Shown in pieces: positions 1-6,970 of a stretch of 43,075 nucleotides of DNA. The stretch spans positions 1-43,075 of the IMG/VR virus record IMGVR_UViG_3300020162_000595; one strand, given 5' to 3'. The DNA is from a virus. The position numbers and the translations under genes were made by a program. Under the pieces are notes generated by a model. The model was not told where the DNA came from. It worked only from the letters and a program-made list of their open reading frames with translations, and ran no database searches. Within the stretch, counting starts at the first letter, position 1. The number at the start of each line of letters is the position of its first letter.

Positions 1-9
1 CCCCCCCCC
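1..9. other. Poly-C run at left contig end
   Basis: Nine C residues open the contig and a longer run of 28 C closes it. No phage biology that I know explains homopolymer C at both ends of a T7-like genome. Most likely a sequencing or assembly artefact, so the true terminus is not resolved here. Confidence 0.6.
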
Positions 10-134
10 ACACAGCCACACGCACGCACGTTACGCGCACAGGCTCGCGCACAGGCCCACACGCACGCTACCCGTAAGGCCAGCACGCACGCATGTGTAC
101 GCCTACGCGCATGGTACGCACACGCACACGCGAG
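10..134. repeat. Alternating purine-pyrimidine tract (GC/AC rich)
   Basis: Degenerate repeats of CACG, CGCA and ACGC, with long uninterrupted alternating purine-pyrimidine stretches, for example about positions 91-110 and 112-130. There is no plausible gene. The tract lies beyond the last late gene, where T7-like phages carry the right-hand terminal repeat and packaging signals. Alternating GC/AC DNA can adopt the Z form. I find no copy at the other contig end, so it is not shown to be a terminal repeat. Confidence 0.5.
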
Positions 135-221
135 GGCCTATGGGGGAGTTTGGGCAGGCTTGGATTGGAGGTGCCCCCTCACAAATCTCTATCAAAATTA
201 GAAATGTGAGAGAGCTTAGCC

Positions 222-809
222 TTAGACCGGGAATGCTTCCCAACCTGTAACCTCTGGAATCTCCTCCCACCAGCTACGGTAGATGAAGGGTACTGCTGTA
301 CTTGTCGTTGCTTGCAGTCGAAGGTGGTAGAGGCCCGGCCCCGTGATCTGTTCAGCGCCAAGGTCGCCAACGCGTGTACCCGCTGAGCTACCAGTACCAG
401 CCACAAGCTCCAACCTGTCAGTCTCTATACCACCAGTACACGTACCACCAACGGCTACGTTGATCTGACTTGCGTAGTATGGTTGCCGACGCAGACGGTT
501 AGAGCCGTTCATGCCGTACACTGGCTGGTTAGTCCATGAGCCGGCCTCGGTACAGGCAGCGAACATGCTAGCCCGGATAGTACCAGCACTGATGACCAAC
601 TCCTGCCCCAAGATGAGGGCATCTACATCTGGTCGGAAGCGTAGCCACAGTGTACCGTTGCCCGGAACGCTGCCTGCCCAGAAGCTCTTGAAGTTGCGGC
701 CCTCATACAGGCCGGGGTTGGCATTATGAACTGCTGCTCGGCCCCAGTTGCTGAGCTTGCCGTTGCCCTCGATAGGAACAACAGAGCTAAAGTACATCTC
801 TTTATCCAT
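222..809 (-). CDS. Hypothetical protein, last late gene (possible virion or tail accessory protein)
   Basis: A 195-residue protein that I do not recognise. The ATG at 809 was preferred to the GTG three bases upstream because AAGGAG sits seven bases before it and the ATG overlaps the stop of the o-spanin gene by one base. The protein has no signal peptide or membrane segment. It is rich in Gly, Thr, Ser and aromatic residues and ends in a hydrophobic, tryptophan-containing segment (around RSWWEEIPEVTGW), a composition common in beta-sandwich virion proteins. Being last in the late operon, after lysis genes, fits an exported virion or receptor-contact protein, but that is inference from position only. 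Confidence 0.7.
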   Translation of the reverse strand: MDKEMYFSSVVPIEGNGKLSNWGRAAVHNANPGLYEGRNFKSFWAGSVPGNGTLWLRFRPDVDALILGQELVISAGTIRASMFAACTEAGSWTNQPVYGMNGSNRLRRQPYYASQINVAVGGTCTGGIETDRLELVAGTGSSAGTRVGDLGAEQITGPGLYHLRLQATTSTAVPFIYRSWWEEIPEVTGWEAFPV

Positions 810-1072
810 CACTTATCTCCTTCGGCCCAATCACGTAGGGCTTGCTTGTCTATGTTACACTGACGGAGAGCATTAGCCCAAGCAAGGATAGCTTTAGCTA
901 GGTCACCGTTAGTCTCGTACTGCACTACAGGCTCTGGGCAATCCAGAAGCAGGTGAGCAGGTGGTGTCTCCCGGATTGTCTCGTAGACTACCGGGGTTTT
1001 ATTGGTCGCGCAACCCGCCAACAGAGCCACCAGAACGGCCCCTGAGAGCATTTTGAACATCAGTTGGTACAT
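809..1072 (-). CDS. Outer-membrane spanin (Rz1-like lipoprotein)
   Basis: An 87-residue lipoprotein precursor. The ATG at 1072 has GGAG eight bases upstream. A longer reading begins inside the coiled coil of the neighbouring gene and has no signal-peptide logic. The N-terminus is a short hydrophobic signal followed by the lipobox LLAGC, so the mature protein would start at the lipidated Cys and be anchored in the inner leaflet of the outer membrane. The mature part is short, Pro-containing and predicted to span the periplasm with the inner-membrane partner. The first quarter overlaps the Rz-like gene in another frame, the classic embedded Rz/Rz1 arrangement. Its role is fusion of inner and outer membranes in the last step of lysis. 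Confidence 0.88.
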   Translation of the reverse strand: MYQLMFKMLSGAVLVALLAGCATNKTPVVYETIRETPPAHLLLDCPEPVVQYETNGDLAKAILAWANALRQCNIDKQALRDWAEGDK

Positions 1073-1388
1073 TGGTATTGCTCCATTCTTGCTCGGCTTG
1101 TAGGGCCTTCTGGAGGCCTTGCTGAGCCTCTGCCAATTTGCGGGCCTGTGAGGCGATTTCACGCTCTCTGGCTACCAGCGCCTTGGCGTCACGTTTTGAA
1201 CGCTCCTGCGCCCGTTTAGAGGCCTCTGTGAGCCTGTCCACGCTGTCCGTCAGGGAGGCATTCGCCGCCGACAGGTCACTGAGATCGCGTTTGTAGAGGT
1301 AGACTACGCCACCTAGGGCTACAGATAGGGTGATGATGATGCTAATGAGGGCTTTATACACAGCCTGTCTCCCAATGCCTACGCTCAT
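999..1388 (-). CDS. Inner-membrane spanin (Rz-like)
   Basis: A 129-residue type II membrane protein. Residues 12-32 form one transmembrane helix, followed by a long Ala/Arg/Lys/Glu-rich heptad-type coiled coil to about residue 100 and a short C-terminal tail around WSNTNVPTDVQNALRG. The tail with W, P, D and ALRG is typical of Rz proteins in T7-like and P22-like phages. The start overlaps the end of the endolysin gene by 35 bases and its own 3' part overlaps the Rz1-like gene in another frame. It would pair with the o-spanin lipoprotein across the periplasm. The Shine-Dalgarno site is weak (TAGGG), so translation may be coupled to the endolysin gene. Confidence 0.88.
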   Translation of the reverse strand: MSVGIGRQAVYKALISIIITLSVALGGVVYLYKRDLSDLSAANASLTDSVDRLTEASKRAQERSKRDAKALVAREREIASQARKLAEAQQGLQKALQAEQEWSNTNVPTDVQNALRGRSGGSVGGLRDQ

Positions 1389-1821
1389 CGGCCCTACGGA
1401 TGGTTAGCCCACGTAGGACTTTACCTTTAGCCTTGTCCCAGCGAGGGAACTCAGCACCCGCACCCCAACAGTCGTTAGCATTTATCTTTTTGAGTAAGGT
1501 GCTCTTGGCAAAGTTGCCTGAGCCTACGTTAAATACAAAACTCACGAGACTATCGTACTGTGCTTGTGATACAGGTACTGTCACTAGGCGCTTGATAGCA
1601 GCCTCTGCTTGACGCACATCACTTCTCAGGAGTTCTTCGCATTGTTTGAGGGTCTTAACCTCGCCCATCCTAGCTGTTGCTGTATGACCCGCACAAACGG
1701 TGGGTATCCCTACAGGGTCGAGATAGGTACGGGGTACCATCTTCTCATGGCTAACAATGCCCACAATGCCAGCGGCACTGAGGGCAAGGCCAGCCACCAA
1801 TCGCTTGATGGCTGGATTCAT
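1354..1821 (-). CDS. SAR endolysin, T4-type lysozyme (glycoside hydrolase 24)
   Basis: A 155-residue muramidase that cuts the MurNAc-GlcNAc bond of peptidoglycan. Residues 8-23 are a weakly hydrophobic, Ala/Gly-rich segment, the usual signal-arrest-release helix that exports the enzyme in an inactive membrane-tethered form. The catalytic triad has the canonical spacing E-x8-D-x5-T: Glu26, Asp35, Thr41, followed by Cys43. The C-terminal GLTIRRADERRHWETG matches the family end. No clear ribosome binding site is visible; the ATG is two bases downstream of the stop of the preceding gene, so reinitiation is likely. It stands directly before the spanin pair, while the holin is 2.6 kb away across the terminase genes. 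Confidence 0.93.
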   Translation of the reverse strand: MNPAIKRLVAGLALSAAGIVGIVSHEKMVPRTYLDPVGIPTVCAGHTATARMGEVKTLKQCEELLRSDVRQAEAAIKRLVTVPVSQAQYDSLVSFVFNVGSGNFAKSTLLKKINANDCWGAGAEFPRWDKAKGKVLRGLTIRRADERRHWETGCV

Positions 1822-1823
1822 GA

Positions 1824-2327
1824 TTAGACGATGCCGTTAGTCACAGCAGTTGCGGTGATGTTGGCAACGAGGTTGCCCGACAGGTCACGCAGGTTGGTGG
1901 TGGCACCGGGTTGGGTGTAAGCCACGGTCACTGCACCAGCCACGAAGGGCGTTGCTGTATCCAGATGTACCAGCGGGCCATCCACTGTCACCTTGGTGAA
2001 GGTACGGGTAGGGGAGGTCACGAATGCAGCACCAGCAGGGACGAACTTGGGATCAAGACCTTCGCTGAATGCCAGTGTCAGGCGAGTGGGCAGCGAGGGA
2101 GTGATAGTCCGTGCGGTATTGGTGGGCACGGTCACGTCCAAGAAGCCCGACAGCGCAGCAGCGCAAGCAGTGAAGAAGTCGGACAGTGGCTTAGCAGTGC
2201 TGGACTTGCCGCCGTTGGCAGGAATCCCAGCGTTGATCTCAACTGCGCTGATGGCCTTGGCGGCTTCGATACGGATACGGATGCCGTTGGACAGCAGACC
2301 GGGGGAGGGGAGAGTTTCTACTCGCAT
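1824..2327 (-). CDS. Ig-like (SwmB-type) domain protein, putative virion decoration
   Basis: A 167-residue protein with good Shine-Dalgarno AAAGGAA before the ATG. Residues about 65-167 look like a bacterial Ig-like/SwmB fold: repeated VTV strands, a TLAFSEGLD strand and the signature VAYTQPG....LRDLSGNLVANI seen in surface-protein Ig domains. The N-terminal 60 residues are a separate segment of unknown fold. There is no signal peptide. Its place between the large terminase and the endolysin is within the late transcript, so a head or tail decoration function that binds carbohydrate or host surface is plausible. I cannot assign a specific virion position from sequence alone. Confidence 0.75.
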   Translation of the reverse strand: MRVETLPSPGLLSNGIRIRIEAAKAISAVEINAGIPANGGKSSTAKPLSDFFTACAAALSGFLDVTVPTNTARTITPSLPTRLTLAFSEGLDPKFVPAGAAFVTSPTRTFTKVTVDGPLVHLDTATPFVAGAVTVAYTQPGATTNLRDLSGNLVANITATAVTNGIV

Positions 2328-2353
2328 GGGAGTTCCTTTAAGTTAAGCGGCGT

Positions 2354-4144
2354 TCAGCGGCCACGATTACGTTTCAACATTGATACGCCAGCCCGCTTGG
2401 GTTGGTCATATCTGTGGTACCCAAGTGGGTCTGATATAGCCTCGGCATGCGCCTTGGCTGCGATAGCGGCTATCTGCTTCGCCTGATCCAGCGCCAGCGC
2501 CTCATTGAAGTGGCGCACTAAGCCCTCAACCGCGTCTAGCCTATCGTCATGCACCAAGGCATTACGGACTAGACTGATCTTGGCTAGCTGGTAGAAGAAG
2601 CTGTACGTTAACCGGAGTGCGGGTGCGTACAAGCTGCTGGTTTCTAGGTCATGGCGCACGGCTTGCTCCGTAACGATCAAGCTGCCTCGGCCCATTACAG
2701 GCTCAAGGGTCTTGATGATGCGGGCTTCCTTGTTGCCACTGACCAGATCATCCTCAATACCTGCCGATGGGCAGTGCTTGCGGAGGATAGGTGTGAACAC
2801 GGCCCGGAATGCACCGAAGCCCATGTTCTTCTCGATCTTAACGACCAACGGCCCATTGCCCATAGCCTCATAGGGCTTGATGCGTAGAGCCAACGTGTCG
2901 AGCTTGTCCTCAGTGTAGCCACCGGGGATGCCCCCAACGGCTAGCAGGTACACATTACCATTCAGGAACCCCCCAATGGCATAGGCAGTCTCGTCAGCGT
3001 TCTGTCCCCCACCTGCGGGGTCGATGTAGCACACAACCTGCTGTAGCTTGGCTGTCTCCCGGCTGATGTCGTGAGGCAGCGCCAGCTTGAAGCCATGCTC
3101 ATGAACCGCATAGTCCTTCAGCATGGTCTGTGTCATGCCCCTGACAATGGACAATGGGAACAGCCCACCCGCAGCCTCGATCACCGTAAGGCGTTCGGAC
3201 TTAAGCGGGTGCTTCATGGCATCCATCATCGCTGTGTTCAGCATGTGCTGAAGCTGGAAGTATGCGGTACCTTGGTCACGCTCCTTCTTCTGGAGAGTCT
3301 CCTCATCCAGCAACTCTGGGTCAACGGGCTGGCCTTGGTCACCCAGCAACCCACCACCCCGTGCAAGCTCTGGGTGCAGAGCAAGCCGTTGGGCGATCAG
3401 AGGGGCCAAGGATGAGCCATAGTGCTCCAGCTGCTCAGCAGTAGGGTAGCGCCCCGGCCAGATGCGTGTGACCACGCCACGGCCCGGTAGGCTGTTGTAG
3501 ATGGACTCCATCGTTTGCGGAGTACCCAGCCAGATGATGCGCCCACTCTGGTTTATCGAAGTAAAGTCCTTCGTCAAGTGCAACAGCTTGGCCCGCTGCG
3601 TGGGCGTAGCGGAGTTCTTGCTGGATTCAATGTCATCAGGGATGAGCAAGTCAGCACGACGACCCTGCAAGTTGGCATCAATACCGATACAGTCAACCGA
3701 GGCTGACTTGTCGATACCCTTCAGGCTGTGGTGGATGTCGAAGCCCTCAACCGAGGTACGATCCCCTGCTGCCTTGTCAGGCCGCAGACACGCCAGCACA
3801 TCCATGTTCATGATGATGCGAACGATCAGCGTAGCGATGTCAGTTGCCTGATCCCCACCAGCGGATACGATCAGCACCCGCCCTGCTGGGTTGTGCAGGA
3901 GGTACCATACAGCGAATGCCGCTGCAATGGTAGTCTTGGCCTGAGATCGCTGGGCCTGTACCATGAGGTACTGTGGGCCATAGGCGATGTAGCCACCAAT
4001 GTCCTTCTGAATCTCCGTGGTGGAGAAACCAAGCTCCTCCATCACATCCTCAAGGAATGGGATGAAGGATTGGTAGTGTTGCTGCACAAGTTCAAGCTGT
4101 TGCCAGCGGGCCTGTGCCTGTACTAATCCTTCTCTTGCTTTCAT
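2354..4144 (-). CDS. Terminase large subunit (DNA maturase B)
   Basis: A 596-residue packaging motor and concatemer nuclease. The ATPase half contains a Walker A-like loop at about residues 65-72 (QRSQAKTT), a Walker B-type strand LLIPDDIE, and GRIIWLGTPQT, a coupling-type motif. The C-terminal RNase H-like nuclease shows CYIDPAGGG near residue 372 and the late acidic motif HDDRLDAVEGLV. Length is close to T7 gp19 (586). The ATG overlaps the small terminase stop in an ATGA junction, so translation is coupled. It works with the small subunit and the portal to fill the prohead. The C-terminus is basic (KRNRGR). Confidence 0.95.
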   Translation of the reverse strand: MKAREGLVQAQARWQQLELVQQHYQSFIPFLEDVMEELGFSTTEIQKDIGGYIAYGPQYLMVQAQRSQAKTTIAAAFAVWYLLHNPAGRVLIVSAGGDQATDIATLIVRIIMNMDVLACLRPDKAAGDRTSVEGFDIHHSLKGIDKSASVDCIGIDANLQGRRADLLIPDDIESSKNSATPTQRAKLLHLTKDFTSINQSGRIIWLGTPQTMESIYNSLPGRGVVTRIWPGRYPTAEQLEHYGSSLAPLIAQRLALHPELARGGGLLGDQGQPVDPELLDEETLQKKERDQGTAYFQLQHMLNTAMMDAMKHPLKSERLTVIEAAGGLFPLSIVRGMTQTMLKDYAVHEHGFKLALPHDISRETAKLQQVVCYIDPAGGGQNADETAYAIGGFLNGNVYLLAVGGIPGGYTEDKLDTLALRIKPYEAMGNGPLVVKIEKNMGFGAFRAVFTPILRKHCPSAGIEDDLVSGNKEARIIKTLEPVMGRGSLIVTEQAVRHDLETSSLYAPALRLTYSFFYQLAKISLVRNALVHDDRLDAVEGLVRHFNEALALDQAKQIAAIAAKAHAEAISDPLGYHRYDQPKRAGVSMLKRNRGR

Positions 4145-4437
4145 TGGATGAAGCTAGCGTAGTGGTCAGCAGCCTCGTCAAGCGCAGCCTGTGGGAGCTT
4201 GCGCTTACGCTTAGCCTGTAGGGCTTGGCCGAGTTCGCGGAGGGCCGCATTGTCCTCAGCGTCTGCTGTGATGTTATTGTTCTTGAGGTAGGCAATAGCC
4301 GCGCCCAATAGGGCAGGGCTTGGCCGAACCAGCTTGGTGCCAGATTCGGTTTCCTCCTCATAGCCCTCAACTTGTTCGATGAGGGCACGGGCCACCTTCT
4401 CATGAAGGGAACCCAGTGTTGATTCACTTGCTGCCAT
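4141..4437 (-). CDS. Terminase small subunit (DNA maturase A)
   Basis: A 98-residue protein with GGAAGG before its ATG. It starts with a helical segment (LHEKVARALIEQVEG) and carries a short hydrophobic ALLGAAIAYLKNNNI element and a Lys/Arg stretch (KRKRKL) before an acidic tail, the usual make-up of T7-like small terminase subunits that recognise concatemeric DNA. Identification rests mainly on position: it lies between the holin and the large terminase, and the last codons overlap the large-subunit start. It overlaps the holin gene end by 14 bases. Confidence 0.85.
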   Translation of the reverse strand: MAASESTLGSLHEKVARALIEQVEGYEEETESGTKLVRPSPALLGAAIAYLKNNNITADAEDNAALRELGQALQAKRKRKLPQAALDEAADHYASFIQ

Positions 4438-4621
4438 GTCGGACCTTCCAAGGTTTGTACCACTTATCGCGCAGTAGGAAGAACACCTGCAAGACAGTGT
4501 AGATTAGGGTAGCCAACAGTACCCAATCAGACAGCCCCACCCCGAACAAGGTGAGACCGCCAACTGTTACTGCGGGTGCAGCCTTTGCGGCCTCGTTTGC
4601 AATGTCGTGGTGGTTGGTCAT
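4424..4621 (-). CDS. Holin, small class with one clear transmembrane helix
   Basis: A 65-residue protein. A polar N-terminus rich in Ala and acid residues is followed by a Gly/Val/Leu segment (residues 17-30) and a strong hydrophobic helix WVLLATLIYTVLQVFFLL (33-50), ending in a basic tail RDKWYKPWKVRHG. This hydrophobic core with a charged tail is the pattern of T7-like and phiKMV-like holins placed just upstream of the small terminase gene. It would time lysis by depolarising or perforating the inner membrane, which also releases the SAR endolysin. GGATAA is a weak ribosome binding site. Whether the 17-30 segment counts as a second helix is open. Confidence 0.88.
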   Translation of the reverse strand: MTNHHDIANEAAKAAPAVTVGGLTLFGVGLSDWVLLATLIYTVLQVFFLLRDKWYKPWKVRHGSK

Positions 4622-4625
4622 AGTG

Positions 4626-6449
4626 TTATCCGAAAGCTACAAAGCTAACAGGGAGATCAGTGGCTATACCACCGAAGGTCAGCACTTGGATAGTGCAATG
4701 TGTGGGTGCGTTCTGCTGCACAAAGGCAATGCCTGAGCCGTTGGCTGTGGCAGTCACCGTACAGTTGGTCGCACTCTCTGAGGGCTGTGCATAGTCAATG
4801 CGGTAGAGGCCAGTGCCCTGATACTGCACCGAGCCAATGTTATGGCTGCGGGTCAGAGGGGCAATCTGCCCACCGGGGATCACGATGCCGTAGGCAAGCT
4901 GATCGCTCGTCCAGTTGCGCAAGCGCGGTGCGTCTGCATCAGCATTGAACAAGCACCCTGTCCACGATACTCGGTTGGTACCGACTTGTGCGATGGTTGG
5001 CCGCAGTGTGCTGGGTATGTAGTCGTTGAAGGCTTTGAACCCACAACCACTAACCGACACGGCTTGGACTACGTTAACCGCAGACTCAATACGGATGTTG
5101 TTGTCTACGTAGTTGGCAGCACTAACTCGGTTGAACGTACAGCCAGCAAAGCTACTCGTCGTGTTGCGCGAGGTGTTGTTGAGCATAACATCGGCAGTGC
5201 CTTTGTTATTCTCGAAGTACGTACCGCTACAGTTCAGAGCGACAGCAGCCTCAAGGCCAGCGTTCACAGAGAGCAAGCCGCCCTTGGGGAACGCGCCAGT
5301 GCCGGAGATACCGTTACCTTCGATGGAGCCACCGAAGAAGCTCACGCAGCCGCCGTCAGTGAACCAGCCGCCGAGGTGGCCGTTAGCACCAAGCACGCAG
5401 TTGTAGAACCCAATGGCGTTAGGGCCAGAAAGGTAACCGTCGTTGGTACCACTGCGCTCCATACGTACACCAGCAACACTGTTGAACAGAAGCTGACAGT
5501 CCTTGAAGCTGGATGAGAGTGTGTCGGTAGCGTAGATGCCGTACTCGCATCCCCGGATATGTAGGTTACGCGCACCAAAGTAGGCGCAGTTGGAGAGGGC
5601 TAGGCCCACACCACCGCCTTGCTTGGAGATACCGAGATCAGCCACAACCTGATGGCTGTGCATACCAGAGCCGACTGTGCCACCAGCAATAGCGAGGACA
5701 TCGAATGCCCCACCGTCTGCTTGAATGATCGAGGCAGTGGGCGATGCACCCAGCAAGCTGCACTTAGGAGCAAAGGCAGCAGTGTCAGCCGTGTTGTTAA
5801 CAACAAGCGGGGCTGTTGTGCGATACGTCCCTACCGGGAACCAGCACACAGCGCCAATACTGTTGGCAATGTTGATGGCAGTCTGAAGCGCAGCAGTGTC
5901 GTCGGTTGTGCCGTTACCCACAGCGCCATAGTCCCGGACGTTGATGAACAAGCGATCAAGGTCGATGTTGCCGCTACCCACAATACTGGTGCCGTTGACT
6001 GTCTTGAAGTCCACGTTGCCTGTACCAAGGAGGGACACGCCACCAACAGACCTGATGTTCTGCTGGTTGACGAGTTTGACCTGCCGAGTAACGCCGAGAT
6101 TAACCAAGGCATCCTGCACGTTAGTGGCAGGGATGTCGGTCAGCGCATTGTTGAAGCTAACGAGGGCAGCAGTGGTAGCGCCACCGCCGCCAACGATCTC
6201 GATGTTGCCAGAGCCAAGGAGGTTCTGACCGTTAAGGGTCTTGATAGAGGAACCACTGACGAGCAATGGTTGCTTCTCTGTGTCAAGCTCAACGAGCGCA
6301 GCCTGAACGTTGGTGGAGCCGATGTTCCCCGAAGGGACAACAGCAACCGCACCAGCGCCGACCACGCCCTGATTCTGCAAGTTGTCAAGAATACCCTGAA
6401 GGGGCGCACCCCTATGGGTAATCTGTAGTGAGTCTGGTTTGGTTGTCAT
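4626..6449 (-). CDS. Tailspike with pectate-lyase (right-handed beta-helix) domain
   Basis: A 607-residue receptor-binding protein. The ATG at 6449 has AAAAGGTT six bases upstream and begins MTTKPDSLQ; a further upstream ATG would add an implausible hydrophobic-basic leader. Residues about 20-150 hold three degenerate fibre repeats of the type NGxxLLGSGNI, each followed by a strand. From about residue 175 the sequence VRDYGAVGNGTTDDTAALQ is the hallmark start of the pectate-lyase superfamily beta-helix used by many polysaccharide-degrading spikes. Many later short Cys/Asn/Gly turns fit helix rungs, and the last 90 residues would form a C-terminal cap. It probably binds or cleaves capsule or O-antigen. 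The active-site residues cannot be pinned down by eye. Confidence 0.88.
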   Translation of the reverse strand: MTTKPDSLQITHRGAPLQGILDNLQNQGVVGAGAVAVVPSGNIGSTNVQAALVELDTEKQPLLVSGSSIKTLNGQNLLGSGNIEIVGGGGATTAALVSFNNALTDIPATNVQDALVNLGVTRQVKLVNQQNIRSVGGVSLLGTGNVDFKTVNGTSIVGSGNIDLDRLFINVRDYGAVGNGTTDDTAALQTAINIANSIGAVCWFPVGTYRTTAPLVVNNTADTAAFAPKCSLLGASPTASIIQADGGAFDVLAIAGGTVGSGMHSHQVVADLGISKQGGGVGLALSNCAYFGARNLHIRGCEYGIYATDTLSSSFKDCQLLFNSVAGVRMERSGTNDGYLSGPNAIGFYNCVLGANGHLGGWFTDGGCVSFFGGSIEGNGISGTGAFPKGGLLSVNAGLEAAVALNCSGTYFENNKGTADVMLNNTSRNTTSSFAGCTFNRVSAANYVDNNIRIESAVNVVQAVSVSGCGFKAFNDYIPSTLRPTIAQVGTNRVSWTGCLFNADADAPRLRNWTSDQLAYGIVIPGGQIAPLTRSHNIGSVQYQGTGLYRIDYAQPSESATNCTVTATANGSGIAFVQQNAPTHCTIQVLTFGGIATDLPVSFVAFG

Positions 6450-6484
6450 TGTTAACCTTTTGAAGAAGGAGTATAACCAGCACA

Positions 6485-6970
6485 TTAGACTGCGGGGATT
6501 GCGAAAGCGCCTATAGCGTTAGCGCCAACCGCCGTGCTAAAGTTGCTAACGTTACCTACCGTAGTCCATGTGCTAGCGTCGCGGCTGTAGGCAAACTCGA
6601 CAGCTACCGGGCTAAAGGCGGTGGGGCTGCCACTCTGGCCGAGCCTTACCTCGCGTACACCCAAGCCACCAACAAAGTCAAGCACGATGTCTTGCGGCAT
6701 TGTTGTACCATTGCTGGCCCACAACGAGTTGACGTTGTTATCTACCAGCTTGTCCGTCCCGTTGCTTGGGCCTAGACTCGACGTAGCAGTTATGCTAGTT
6801 GGTAGCACAGTAGCGCCCCCAGTAGAAGCAGCCATCTGCACTTCGGACATTGCCGTGTAGCCGTTAGTAATGGCCTGTGCTGTCACGGACACAATACGTA
6901 CACGCCAGTAGCGCGGCGGGCCAGCAGCGTTAGCCGCAGCGGCCATAACCATAAGCATAGCCGTACTCAT
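6485..6970 (-). CDS. Discoidin-like (F5/8 type C) tail-associated protein
   Basis: A 161-residue protein. The ATG at 6970 was chosen because AAGGA lies seven bases upstream and because ATG and the tail fibre stop form an ATGA overlap. Residues 14-30 are Ala-rich and precede PRYWRVRI. The central part, with SLGPSNGTDKLVDNN, SLWASNG, QDIVLDFVGG and VAVEFAYSRDASTWTTVG, matches the beta-sandwich of coagulation factor 5/8 C-type galactose-binding domains found in phage tail proteins. It is sandwiched between tail fibre and tailspike, so it likely adds a second carbohydrate-binding surface or acts as a connector. No catalytic residues are evident. Confidence 0.75.
   Translation of the reverse strand: MSTAMLMVMAAAANAAGPPRYWRVRIVSVTAQAITNGYTAMSEVQMAASTGGATVLPTSITATSSLGPSNGTDKLVDNNVNSLWASNGTTMPQDIVLDFVGGLGVREVRLGQSGSPTAFSPVAVEFAYSRDASTWTTVGNVSNFSTAVGANAIGAFAIPAV

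Noticed and set aside
1566-1579. Phage promoter-like motif AGTACCTGTATCAC in the endolysin gene
   Set aside because: Two changes in the core, inside coding sequence for a conserved part of lysozyme, no AT-rich upstream part. Possibly accidental.
4842-5516. Long plus-strand open frames (here and across the structural genes)
   Set aside because: They mirror codon bias of well-supported minus-strand genes, show low-complexity or improbable composition and lack ribosome binding sites. No plus-strand gene is convincing.
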